This document shows, piece after piece, positions 11,906 through 24,609 of a stretch of 64,000 bases of DNA; position 1 is the first letter of the stretch; each line of letters begins with the position of its first letter. The translations under genes and the position numbers were made by a program. The stretch is from Erythrophleum ivorense (taxonomy: Eukaryota; Streptophyta; Magnoliopsida; Fabales; Fabaceae), in NCBI GenBank assembly GCA_026724425.1, contig JAIUCV010000001.1:17652556-17716555 (forward strand). The letters are read 5' to 3'. The notes beneath the pieces are model-generated. The model made no database searches, was not told the origin of the DNA, and saw only the letters and a list, made by a program, of their open reading frames with translations.

Positions 11906-14900
11906 TGTAACGCCCGGTACGTTGTACAATCACTAGAACGGGCCGGTTTGGAAAGCAAGTCCCCTGAGATGAGTGATTCAAAGCTAAATAAAATTTTAAA
12001 TAATAGAAAATGAGGATTTGAGCCTTGATTTGCCTAAAAAATAGGGTCGGAGCAATTCAAAAAATTTACCGAAAGGCTCGTAGCATTTTCGTAAATAAGT
12101 GTAATTTTGGAAAAATACCTAGGAGGGCTTTTTGAATGGAAATTTTGAGTTGCTCGAGGTTCTCAGAGGCCCCAAAAACCATGGGAAGCCCTGGGATCGG
12201 TAAAGCCCCTCCGGTGTACTCTTTCCAACATCTGTTGACCCGAACTTTGACCGATTCGTTCGGGAAGGTTTTAGCTCTGATTTGAGTGATTCCAAAGGCA
12301 TTTTATTAAATTAGGAACCTAAATTTTATGATGGAAAAGATGGTTCTTAAAAAGGAGCTAAAACGAAGTCGAAATAAAATTACCATTACGGAAGGCAAAA
12401 TTGGAATTTATGGTTTCTTGAATGTTCTAAAGACTTTCACACTTTTCTCCCTTCTTCTCCTCCTTAATGAGCACGACCCATTCTGCCCAAAATACAGAAA
12501 ATCTTCAGCTCTCTTAGGCATACCAAAGGGAGGAGAAAAAGAGGAAGAAAGCCAAGGAGAAACTAGGTAATTTCATGAAATTTCTTGCTCCATCTTCCTC
12601 TAATCTTGTTCTCCTCTCTTCCTCCTTTCTTTCCATGGATTTTTTGAATGATTTGGTTCTGTTTTTGACCCAAACCTAAGGGGAGGATTTTTTGAATTTG
12701 CTAAGGAGAAGAGAATGAAGGAGAAAGACACTTGAAAGCTCACTTGAACCCTAGGTAATCTTTGCTTTTTGTTACATCTTCTCTTCCCCCTCCCTTTGTG
12801 TGTATTTCAGCCAAGAATAGAACCAAAGGAGGGAAGGATGTTCTGTCCAAATACAAGGAGGGAACAAGGGTTTTAGGCCATGGGGAGATGGAATATGGCA
12901 AGAAATTCCAAGAAAAACTAATAGAAAACAAGTTAGAAAAGTGTAGTGTTTTCTAGGGTTTTATAAAATCTGATTTTGTGTGAATGTTTCCTTGGCTATT
13001 TGAATGTTTCTTTGAGCTCCTAAGACCTATAGAAAGCCTCCCAAGTGGCTCTCCCATCAAGGAAAAATCACAAAGTCCATAAACCTCCATTATGGTCATA
13101 TTTCAACCAAGCTAGGTTCATTAGGCTAGGGGATGTTTTAATTTATTCTAGCCTTGGTTTGGGACTTTATATGATGTTAGAAGATGGGAGAAACTATTGG
13201 GAAAAATTTAGAAGCCTTAAGTTGGGAGATGAGGCAATGGCTTCCATAATATAACCTTATGAAGCAACATGGACCTAGGTTTGTGAAAGTGAGTGTGTGA
13301 TGGCCTCAGGGACCTTAAATGAGGTCAAGAGGTCTAAATATGGAAAGAGAATAGAACCAAAAATGTTAATTATGGTAGTTGCTTCATTAGGTCTTTAATG
13401 GAACCATATAGTGACAAATAGAACAAAGTGTAGTCTTAAGAGTGAGTTGGATGTCATAACTTGTTCCAAGAGTATAATTAAGTGTTGTTTATTGTGAATA
13501 GGCCAAGGAAATCCAACCCCACCTCCTTGTATTTGTGGAACCGAAAAGGAGAAGAAACAAGCAAAGTAAAGCTTGAATTTGCACCAAGGTAGCTCTCCAC
13601 CTTTTCTTGTTGCATTTTCTTATTGCATATAGTGTCATTATGTGCTTGTGTGTATGTTTATATGTTTGAGACATGCCACTGGATGCTATGTTGCTATTTT
13701 GGTACCAATATGCTTTCTTGAATATCTTTGAATGGTAGAAATGGCTCATAAGGGTGAGGTAGTGCCAAAAGTTCCTTAATGTGGGTGAGGAGATGCCAAA
13801 AGTCTCATGGCATAGGTAAGATAAGGCCAAAAGTCCCCTAGATGGGTGAGGCTAAGTCAAAAGTCCCAAGAACCAAGAGTAAAGCAATCCAAAAGTCCTA
13901 CAAATAGGGTGAGGCCAAACCAAAAGTCCCTAGAGCTCATTCTTGTGCTTGACATGAGTTTGTGACACAAAAATGTGAAAGATGAATGCTTCATAGATTG
14001 ATTAATTGCATACTTGTACCTTTGACATGTTTTATGCCTTGAAGATGTGCTTGAATAAGTGTATGAGGTATTGAGATTCAATGAATCTCACCCCCTCCTT
14101 TCTCTCATCTCATATGATCTAGGTGGAGTTCAAGATCCAAAGGATAGAAGCCAAGGAGCTTAAATCTCCATCTCTTTGCAAATCTTTCCATTTTTGATGT
14201 ACTATGATGTCTAGAATGTCAAAGTAGATATGTAAATGTTATTTTTGAGCCATGACACTTTGAACAAGTGTAAAACTATGTAAAGTTAGTGTATGTATCA
14301 AGAATAGAGTTTAATGAATAGAATTGTGTATTTTGACTACTTGGGAGCCCACTTGTGCATGTATGTTTATGGAAGTGACATAGTGAATTTGAGTTACATG
14401 AGGGTTCAGACCTTATGAGGGACTTATTTATGCTATATTTATGCTTTCTCAGTTGCTCAAATGTGTGTGGAACAATGTATGGCTCATGTGAACCAAATTT
14501 GCCTCTTGTTGGGACCAAATTGCCATATTCTTGAGCTATGGCAAAGTCTGACCAAATGACGTCTTCTTGACTTGAAATTTTGCATGCGACTAGATCTTGC
14601 CTAGAGCTTTTTGGGAAGACAAAGATTAGGTCATTTAGAGGTCTGTGGACTTTTCTATGATTTTTCAAAATTGGTATCAGGATTTCGGATTTGTACCAGT
14701 ACTGTTCATTTGGTTAGTTGTGAAATTGTGTCATTCGAGGGGCATAGTCCAATGGCTATGACATTTTATATTCAGAAACTAGGAATTCATAGTGACTTGT
14801 AGCAACTGGAAGCACCTTATTTGAAGGTCTGAGCTAAGAGATATGAATTTTTGAATTTCTGGAACAGTAACAGTAGTGCAGCATGACCTGAGTCACTGTT

Positions 14901-15437
14901 CCATTGAATTTCAGTGGCTAAACGTGCTTGCTATGGTCTGGGTCTATTTTTACCATAAATTTAACATTCATAGCTTTCCAAATTGGTATCATTTGCATGA
15001 ATTAGATTTTTGTGGAATTAATTGGACATTTTTGAAATTTATAGCAGACACTTGCATTAGTACCAGTAGCTGTCCAAACCTTTGTCCCTTTTCGCATGTC
15101 AAATGCTTCTTGTGTTATGTTTTAGTTATGAATTTCTGAAGTTGTGACGGAAAAACTGAGAATTTGGTCGAAAATAATAGTGAGTTTGATGCTCCCCTTT
15201 GAATTCCATGAGTTGTGGGCCAACTTTGGTATTGCAAATGAGTTGTATGTATGTAATTAAATATGAGAATGTGATGTATGAACTCATATGGTTCGCGTGA
15301 CACGGAATGGAATTTTCATATGCTACACAACGTGAAATAAGGCATTATTTTAATGCCATCTTCCATTCCCTTTTTTGCAATTCATCATGGAAAACTTAGA
15401 AATGATAGGAAGCAAGCTAGAAATATATGGTGTTGCA
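11906..15437 (+). mobile_element. Solo LTR L6 of family L, complete, TSD CCTAA
   Basis: 3532 bp, starts TGTAACGCCCGG and ends GGTGTTGCA, with perfect TSD CCTAA at 11901-11905 and 15438-15442. It carries the GTTGTACAATCAC variant of the LTR start, shared only with L12. The ~31-bp array is at about 13750-13935 and the palindrome GATTC-AAT-GAATC at 14075-14087. It is the innermost insertion in the left nest (H, L4, L5, L6) and so postdates those three. Open frames of 113 aa (13489-13830) and 130 aa (14276-14668) lie here on the opposite strand and have no recognisable domain. Confidence 0.93.
13750..13935 (+). repeat. Array of ~31-bp units inside family L (best example)
   Basis: Six diverged units, each with GGGTGAGGC or a variant followed by CCAAAAGTCC. 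The corresponding array is found in every copy that covers this part: about 2466-2610, 6652-6815, 10490-10675, 18515-18705, 22508-22700, 24755-24895, 29725-29905, 38105-38275, 48540-48690, 52990-53140 and 63538-63705. Some copies (L3, L7, L8, L10, L11) have units changed to AAGAACCCTT or AAGAGTCTCC. It is a family trait, not a local satellite. Confidence 0.9.
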
Positions 15438-16909
15438 CCTAAGAGAGAAAGTGATATTCTGTATTTTAGGCAAAGGAAAAATGTGCTATATGAGGGAGAG
15501 AAGAAGGGAGAAATATGTGGAAGCTTCAAGAAACACATTTTCTCAAAAATTCTAATTTCGCCCTTTCGTAATGGCAATTTCATTTCGGCTTCATTTTAGC
15601 TCCTTTTTGGGAACCATCTTTTCCATTATAAAATTTAGGTTCCTAATTTAATAAAATGTCTTTGGAATCACTCAAATTGGAGCTAAAACCTTTTTAAATG
15701 AATCCATCAAAATTTGGGCTCACCATTATTGGAAAATGTATACCGGAGGGGCTTAACCAGTCTCGAGGCTTCCTATAGTTTTTTGGGCCTTTGAGAACCC
15801 TGGACAACTCAAATTCCCCATTTAAAAATTCCTCCTATGTGTTTTTCCAAAAGTTTCACTTATTTACAAAAATGCCACTACGTTTCGTCAGTTTTCGTCA
15901 CAAATTGTTTCACCATCCTAGCTCTATTTTTCTTTCCTTATGAGCCTAGAACTATCATTTTTAGGAGCCTAGGACTCCATCCAAAATTTTCAAGACATTA
16001 TCTAGCTCATTTAAGAGAGCTTGCTTTTATATAGCTCATTTCGTTGTTTTACGGAGATTACGCTCGTTACATATCACGCCCTCCTTCTCCTTTCCATATA
16101 GCCAACTTATGTTCTACCTAAAAATAGAAGTGAGACCAGCTATAAAGGACACACAAGAGAGGAGCCAAGAAGGGAAGAAAGAATAGCCAAAAAGGTAAGG
16201 AAATTATTGGATTTTCATGGTTCTTTGCTTACAAATATTGTCCCTCTCCTCCTTCTCTTCCTCCTTATAATTTTCATAACTCATATGGGGTTGGTTTGTG
16301 GCTGCTCTAGAGGAGAGAAACTAAAATTTGAAGGAGAAGCTTGAAGTAATAGAAAGTGCTCTTGAAAAAGGCTTGAAACAAGGTAAGAACTCATTACTTT
16401 TGTTGCTTCTCCTTACCTCCTTTTGCATGTACATGTTCGGCTAGCCATGGGCCTAATCAAGAGGGAAGGAATTCTATCCAAACTAAGGTAGGAAGAAAGG
16501 TTATGGAGTGTGAGGATTAAGAAGATGCCATTAAAATTTAATAAGAAGCATTAGAGTGTAAGTTAGCAAAGTTAGGGATTTTGGTGTACTTTGGCCAATA
16601 TGAAGCTTCCTAATGATAATTTAAGTTATCTAAAAGTATATATGAGTTCTCAAGACACTTAGGAAGCCTTACATGTGACAACTCCCTAAAGAAAATAAAG
16701 CAAACTCCATGGGTGCTATTAGTTGTGTGTGTCTTAGCAAAAATAGAACCATGCACCTCGGGGGTGTTTAAATTTGTTCTAAGGCTAGGAAGAGGCTAAA
16801 TATGATAGATGAACATCAAAGGAAGACTTAGAATGAATGTAGAAACCTTAGTTTATGAGATGGAGTTATGGGTTCCATAAGAAGACATAAAGAAGTAACT
16901 TATAGCTAG

Positions 16910-19900
16910 TATAACACCATATTTTTCTAGCTCATTTCACAACATTCCCATGCTTAACATTTATAGATTCCATGAAAGGGCAAGAAAAAGGAGGATTAAA
17001 AATTGCATTTCTTTGCGTATGAAAATTTCATTCAATGTCACGTGGATCATATGAACTCATGTATCATATTATCCTATTTAAATACTCCATTACAACTCAA
17101 AACCATTTAAGAAAGTGGCTTGGAACTCATACAAGTGGGTGAAACACATTAATTCCCACGGATTTGCCATAGTCAGAATTTCAGTTTTTCTATCACAACT
17201 TTGAAAATTCATAACTAAATCCAAAAAAATCAAAATCCAACAAGATTTACCATTCCAAAAATCTCTGGATGTCTACCCGATGGCAAAAATAATTTCAATT
17301 CATGAATCATTAAGGGGAAGACGTTTGACATTCGAAAAGTCACTGAGGTCGCTGCTGCCTAGGCTGCTGTTTCATATTATTGATACAAACTTCTAAAATT
17401 CATAACTAATTTTATAAAAATAAAAATCATACAAATTTGGTCATTCTAGAAATATAAAAATGTTAAATTTATATAAAAATAATTCTAGGATGAAAAAAAT
17501 ATGTTTAGCTATTGGAAATCTATGGAACAGTGACTGGACTCCTAGGGCACCACTACTATTGATAGCCAACTTCAAAAATGCATAACTTTTGCTCAGACCT
17601 CCAAATGGGGTGATCTCAGTGGCCACAGAATGATTATGACCTTTAGTTTATTCCTGTAAAATTTCATAATAATTAGACACCATTTGCCTATCGGATGACA
17701 TAGAACACAAATATGACCATATGAACAGTACATGCCTCATGACAGCAGAAAAATATGAAATTCATAATTAATTCTATAGAGCTCCGATTTTTCTTCACTT
17801 TAGCTTTCCAAAAAGCTCTTAATGAGCCCTACATTTATACAAAACTTCATGGGCAAATTCCTTCATTTGGTCATTTTGTGCTATGGGGTTCCATTTTGGT
17901 CATTTTTTAGCTCCATAGTGGTATCAAAGGGTCCAAATTTGCTTCCCAAGCTTGTGTGGCCATTTGAGCATGTGAGATTGCACCAAAATGACATTTTAAA
18001 CTTGTCTTAAAGGTGCACAAACCCAGAATTCAGGAACTCACACTCTCACCCCATACCATACACATATTTCCATAAGGCTAGTCTTGGCATTCCATACCCA
18101 AATTCTATTACAACATTCACATAACATAATTTCTCATTTGTACATGATACACTAGCATAATTACACATATTTATGGGTTCATAGATTATATACAACATTA
18201 GATCACAATATTTGCCACTTGTATAGCTTTAAAGAAGCAAAAACCATGCACTGGAATGTCATACTCTCATCTTCAAGGTGATTGGCTTCTATTACCTTGC
18301 CCACTTGGTCCACCTAGCATGTTAAATCATTGGAGAGGAGGGAATGAGATTCAAAGAATCCCAATAGCTCATCTCCTATTCAATCATACATAATATGTGC
18401 AAAGCAAGCTTTACAAATGCATGCATGGAGAAAATGGAAATCATGGACATTTAAAAAGTAAGCTTAGCATATGAACCAATCATACAAGACATTCAAGAGC
18501 TCACTAAGTGTTTGGATTGGCCTCACACTTCTCCTCATGGATTTTGGACTTGCTTCACCCATTCTTTAAGAGCTTTGGACTTAGCCATACTCTTGGGAGC
18601 CCACTATGGTTTTGGGAGACTCTTTACTTTGTCTTAACCAAGCTCAAGGGTTCTTGGCTCATCCTCACCATAGTAAAGAGTTCTTAGCCTTTCCACACTC
18701 AAACAAACTCAAACAAACATCATGTACTCGTTTGGAAGCATAATATGGCATCAAGAATTATGGCATATAAAGGCATGCTAGCATACTTTTCATAGCTTGA
18801 AAATACATATACACGCATTCTAAAATAAGCTAAATACACATCTATGCATGAGGGAAGGTGGAGAGAGCTACCTTGGAAGCAATTATATACTTTTTCCTTA
18901 AGCCTTGACTCCTCTCCCTTGACCTCACACACCCAAGAAGGTAAAGACCATTTCTCTTGGCCTAGACACACCAAAAGAAACATGAATTACTCATGGGAAT
19001 AAGCCTTGGTATTATACACACTTTACATGATGCTACTTTGGTTTATGGCTCCATTATGCTTCTATAAGGCACTTAATGAAGCAACTACAAAAATTCATGA
19101 TCTTGGCTCCCTTCTCTCCTTTAATCTATGATTCTTGACTCCATTTAGACCTCTTGGAGTCATCACACAATTATTTTAAGGAGCCTAACTAGGAGTTGCT
19201 TTATTATGCTACATTATGGAGCCTACACCTCCATCTCACTATCTATAGTTTCTAAAACTTTTCCAAGGCTTCCTCTCATCCTTTTCCATCATATATGACT
19301 TAAAAATAAGCTTGGAGAAAATTAAAACACTCCCTAGCTACTTCCCCCATGCTTGGCCAAGACAATGCAAGAATTTCAAGTTCATGGAGTTTGCAATTTT
19401 TCCTTGAAGGAAGAGGCACTTAGGAGCCTTCCTAGGAGTCTTGGGAACTCAAACAAACACTTACATAAGCTAGGGAATTCTTGAATCTAATCAGATTTTG
19501 CCATATGTTCAAGAATCCCGAACTTTGCTATCTTGGATTCTAATGGTTCATTTTGATCCCTAATTGCTTTATTGGATCCCTCATGCCTCAAAGCCTCACT
19601 TGCTATCATGTTTAGACCAGAATTGGACCCCTATTATACAGCCCCTATTTTGACCAAAACCATAAAGGAAAAGAAATTCAAGAAGAAGCAACAAAGTCCC
19701 ACTTTGCTTACCTTGTTTACAAGCTTTCCAAGGGAGCTTCCTTATGCTACCAAGAACTCTCTCAAATCCTCTCTTCCCTCTCCAAAACAAACCACATATT
19801 ATCACCAAATTAAATGCCAAAACCATGAGAAGAAAGAGGAAGAAGAGGGTAAGAAGTTTAACAAGGCAAGGAGGTGGAAAAAGTGGCTAAAACTTACATT

Positions 19901-20602
19901 TTCAAAGCTTTTTCTTCCTTCCTTGGTCTCCCCCCTTGTGCGCCACTCTCAGCCCTTCTTAATTCTGTTTTAATGTGTGGGAGAGTTGGTGAGGAGATCT
20001 GACCAGAGGTGGGACGTTTTTATAACCCTAGGGATTCATTTAAGCAACTTTTAAAATCTGCAATTTAGTCCCTCTTCATAGTTTTGTTTGTTTGGGCTCA
20101 TTTCAACTCCTTTCAAAGAACCATCTTTTCCATCATATTACTTGGGCTCTTAATCATAATAATTGCCTTTGGAATCACTAAAAAGGGATTTGAAACCATT
20201 CCGAACTGTTCGGTCAAAGTTTCGATCAACTGACAGTTGAAATCACTCACCGGAAGGGGTTTCAACTGTTCTAGAGGTTCCCATGGTTTTTAGGGCCTCT
20301 GAGAACCCCCAAAAAGCTCAAATTTTTTGTTTAAAAATCCCTCCTGAGTTTTCAAAATTTTTCAAAATATACAAAAATGTCCCTACTTCCTTCGGCAAAT
20401 TTTTTGAGCTCTTCTGTCTCTGATTTTTGAGCATCTTAAATCTCAAATCCTCATTTTCTAATATTTAAAATTTTATCATAATTTTATTTGGCCCCAATTC
20501 CTTCTATTTTGAGAACTTCCTTTTATATTTGGCCTATTTCTGACGTTTACGAAGAAACCGAACATCGCGTTTCTCACGTTTACGGAGGGACCAGATGTTA
20601 CA
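16910..20602 (-). mobile_element. Solo LTR L7 of family L, complete, TSD GCTAG/ACTAG
   Basis: 3693 bp. The right end is CCAGATGTTACA; the left end is TATAACACCAT, where the usual TG is TA. Flanks are GCTAG (16905-16909) and ACTAG (20603-20607), four of five matching. Array at about 18515-18705, palindrome at 18348-18360. On its own strand the LTR start region carries two related copies of a CCGTAAACG-type segment. A TATA-like TTATAAAAACG (minus strand) lies at about 20015-20025. The 133-aa frame at 19572-19973 runs antisense to the element and looks like a chance frame. Confidence 0.9.
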
Positions 20603-20947
20603 ACTAGGCTTCTTACAATGAATTTGTGATGACTCTAAGGAGTCTAAATGTAGCCAAGAAACTTAGATTGAAGGATAAATGGAGCCAAGATCAAGAATTC
20701 TAATAGTTGTTTTATTGTGTCTTGTATGGAGCCATTATATAGTCATATGAGAAAGCGAGCTTCCATAGAGTTTGTATAAAGCTAGAACTTGTTCCTATGA
20801 TTGAAATATGTCCTATTTGATGTGTCTAGGCCAAGAGAATCAAGTGCTACCTAGTTGCATGAGCTTGGCCAAAAAGGGGAAGAAGAGTTCAAGAGATAAG
20901 TGTGTGATATATTTACTTCAAGATAGCTCTTTAACCTTTCTCTTATG

Positions 20948-23900
20948 TGTAACACCATAAATTCTAGCTCATCCCATGCTTTTCAATGACTTAATATCAT
21001 AGAGGATGTAGGTTTCTCATAGAAAAGCAAGAGAAAATAATAAATATTTTTGCGTTGCGTCATATCTAAAAATTTATTTCAGTATCACGTGGACCGTGTG
21101 AGCTCCTACTATGCCTCCTCATATTTAATTGTATTATTACAACTCATTTGTATCATAAAAACTTGCCTACAACTCATGGAAACCAAATTGGGAGGTGGAA
21201 AATGAAGTTTCATTCTCGGCCAGAATTGGCCTCCTTTCTGGGCAAACTTTGGAAAATCATAATTAAATCTAGAAAAATCAAAATTATACAATCTTGGTCA
21301 TTATGAAAAACTTGGGATGTCTAATTCATGGTAAAAACATTATAACATCCCACATACAGGACGTTTGACACGCGAATTGGTCTGGAGGTCGGACTGGGTT
21401 CAGATACTGTCACAATTTACTAATATGAATTTCAAAAATATCCAACTAATTCCACAAAAATCCAATACCTTCAAATGATACTAATATGGAAATCTGTAGA
21501 TGTTAACTAGAGAGGAAAAATATTTTTAGATCAGTTCATCAATCCAAGCTCTCAGAAATTGATGGAACAGTACTTCTGGTCAGGCAAGATGACTGATACT
21601 GGGCAGAAACTTCAAAAATTCATATCTTCCTCTCTAGACCTCCAAATGAGGTGGTTCTAGTTGGTACAAGTCAATGTGATTTCCTAGTTTATTTGTATAA
21701 ATTTTCATGGTAATTGGACATCATTTGGATCTCAAATGATAGAAAACGATTTCGGACCAATTGAATAGTGCAGCAGACCAAATCCCTAAAATTTTCCAAT
21801 TTCGAAAAATCATCAAATATTCTATAGACCTCCAAAAATTATGATCTTTAGCTTCCCAGAAAGCTCTTACTGAGACCTAATTCCATGTCAAATTTCAGAC
21901 TAAGACTAACTCATTTGGATAATGGTCAAATTTAGCTCCATATGAGGTACCAAACTTGCCAAATGGTCTTCCCTTGGTGTTGGCACCTTTTGGGCAAGTC
22001 TAAAAGCATATTTAAAACTTGTGTGAGCTACCCAAATGGTTACAAATCTCATGCATCTTATTTTGGCCATTCAACCCTCACTTATACACATATTCATCCA
22101 ACTTTAAATTCTCATTCTATAGCCTTACATACTCAAAACATGGGCTAGTGATCATATATCGTAATCATACATCTAAACATCACATAATAGTGTATTTACA
22201 TATGTCTCAACATTCATAATACATATACAACCTCATATACATGATGAACCATCATTATGGTTTCAAAATAAACAAAACAAGACACAAAGTTGTCATTCTT
22301 CCTTCTTCATTGATGTTGGCTCCTTTCACCATAGTTACTTAGTCCACCTAGCATGTTAGATTATTAGAGAGGAGAGGATGAGATTCAAAGAATCCCAATA
22401 GCTCATCTCCTATTCAATCACACATAATATGTACAAAGCAAGCTTTTCAAATGCATGTATGGAAAAATAGAAGTCATAGACATTTTCAAGAGTTCCCCAA
22501 GTGTTTAAATTGGCCTCACACTTCTCTTCATGGATTTTGGACTTGCCTCACTCATTCTTTAAGAGCTTTGGACTCAACCATACTCTTGGGAGCCCACTTT
22601 GCTTTTGGGAGACTCTTTGCTATGTCTCAACCAAGGTCAAGGGTTCTTGGCTTATCCTTACCAAAGGAAAGAGTTCTTGGCCTCTCCTCACTTAAGCAAA
22701 CTCATACAAACATCATAGATTCATTTAAAACATAACATGACATCAAGGATCATGGAATATAAAGGCATGCTAGTATACTTTTCTTAACTTGAAAATACAT
22801 ATACACACATTTTAAAACAAGCTAAACACACATCCATGCATGAGAGAAGGTGGAGAGAGCTACCTTGCACAATTTCACACACTTTTTCCTTAGCTTTCAA
22901 GCCTCCTCTTTCGGCCACACACCCACAATTTGGTGGAGATAGTTTCTCTTGGCCTAGATACAATTTATGGGAGCCAATTAGGTCCATGAAACATATTCTA
23001 AGGCTATATCACTTGATAAAATACTGGATTGCTCTATAGGCTCCATTATGGTCCATAAAGGCACCTAATGATGCAACACCCCTCAAGGGACTTCTAGGCC
23101 TCATTCTTTCCATTCAAATATGATTTTTGACTCCTTTTAAACCTCTTGGAGTCATCACATCATTAAAACAAAAGGCCTAGCCCCATGTTGCTTCTTTAGG
23201 TCATAATATGGAACCTAAGACACCAAGTCACTTTCTATGAGTTCTAAATTTTTTCCAAGGCTTCCTCTCATCCTCTTCCATCATATATGACTCAAAACTA
23301 ATCTTGGAACAAATTAAAACTATTCTTAACCTATAGTTCTGCCCTAGGCCGAAATGACACATGAAAAATGGAAGTAATGGGTTTGCTTTGTTTTCTTGAT
23401 GGAAGAGGTGTGTGGAGAGATCTCTAGGGATCTTAGGAACTCAAGCAAACACTCATCTAAGCTAAGGAATTCATGGATCAAAACAGATTTCACAATGTCT
23501 CCATGAATCCCTCACTTTTCTATCTTGTGTTTTCATACTTCTTTCTTTGATTTCTTTGCACCTACTTGCTTCTCACACTCCAAAATCTATGAATCTCCCT
23601 TGCTAGGACCAGAATTCATCTCCCTTTGATTGGGCTCTATATAGGACAAAATTATCACAAGGAGGAGAAGGGAAGAAGAAGCATGGAAGACAACAAGTTA
23701 TCTTGATTTCCTAACTTTTCTCAAGTGCTCTTCCAAGTGATAAGTTCCTCTCCTTCAAATTCTGTTATTCCTCCTCTAGACCAAACTCAAAACATCACCA
23801 AATCCATCAATGAAACCATAGAAATGAAGAGGAGAATGAGAGGAACAAGTTTACTTAAGGGAAGAGCATAAAATTCCACACTTTTCTTACCTTTTCCTTG

Positions 23901-24609
23901 CTTTTTCTCTCTTCAAAATCTCCTCTCCTTGTGCACCCAAGAGAGCTGGCTTCCTTCTCTATTTTTAGGGTAGAAACAAATCATGGAAGTGAGGAGCTGC
24001 TGGAACGTGGATAAGAAGGAGCTAAAGTCACTTTATGTAACTTTTTACTTTTGTATTTTAGTCCCTTTTCTTGACTTTTTCATTTTAGGCTCATATAAAC
24101 TCCTTTTTAAACTATGTCTTCTCCATCATATTCCTTAGGCTCTTAATCATAAGAATTGCCTTTGGAATCACTCAAAAAGGATTTAAAACCATTCCTAACC
24201 GTTCGGTCAAAGTTTTAGTCAACCTTTGCTAAAATCGATCACCAGATGGGTTTTAACTGTTCTAAGGGTTCCCATGGTTTTCAGGGCCTCTGAGAACCCC
24301 AGAAAGCTCAAATTTTTTGTTTAAAAAGCCCTCCTATGAGTTTTCTAAACTTTCCAAATATTACAAAAATGCCCCTACTTTCTTCGGCAAATTTTATAAG
24401 CTCTTCTGGCTCTGGTTTTTGGGCATCTCAAATCTCAAATCCTCATTTTCTAATATTTAAAATGTTATCATAATTTTAGCTGGCCTCAATTCCTTCTATT
24501 TCGAGGACTTCCTTTTATATTTGGCCTATTTCTGACGTTTACAGAGAAACCAAACATCGTGTTTCCACGTTTCGCGTTTCTCACGTTTATGGAGGGACTG
24601 GATGTTACA
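20948..24609 (-). mobile_element. Solo LTR L8 of family L, complete, TSD TTATG
   Basis: 3662 bp. Left end TGTAACACCATA, right end CTGGATGTTACA, perfect TSD TTATG at 20943-20947 and 24610-24614. Array at about 22508-22700, palindrome GATTC-AAA-GAATC at 22382-22394. Closely resembles L7 in the start region (shared TTTGGCCTATTTCTGACG, about 20530 and 24520). No coding capacity. Confidence 0.93.

Larger units (their letters stand above)
8905..16071 (-). mobile_element. Solo LTR L5 of family L, interrupted by L6, TSD TATCA
   Basis: Minus-strand LTR in two segments, 8905-11905 and 15443-16071, about 3630 bp. The left end is TGTAATACCATA and the right end CGCTCGTTACA. Perfect TSD TATCA lies at 8900-8904 and 16072-16076. 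The ~31-bp array is at about 10490-10675 and the palindrome GATTC-CTA-GAATC at 10336-10348. Sits in L4 and holds L6. Confidence 0.92.

Noticed and set aside
13489..13830. 113-aa minus-strand frame, also seen at 53058-53369 in L12
   Set aside because: Similar frames in two copies tempted me to call a conserved protein. It starts in the 31-bp array, and the two copies are recent sisters, so openness by shared ancestry is enough. Other copies do not keep it.
13750..13935. CRISPR-like or centromeric satellite array
   Set aside because: Units are diverged, contiguous without spacers, short, and confined to one place in each LTR.
14276..14668. 130-aa minus-strand frame
   Set aside because: Antisense in L6. 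The sister copy L12 keeps only part of it (52393-52596), in a broken form, so it is not maintained as protein.
19572..19973. 133-aa open frame on the + strand
   Set aside because: Lies antisense in L7. Lysine- and proline-rich composition follows from purine- and pyrimidine-rich leader sequence, and the equivalent region of other copies is not open.
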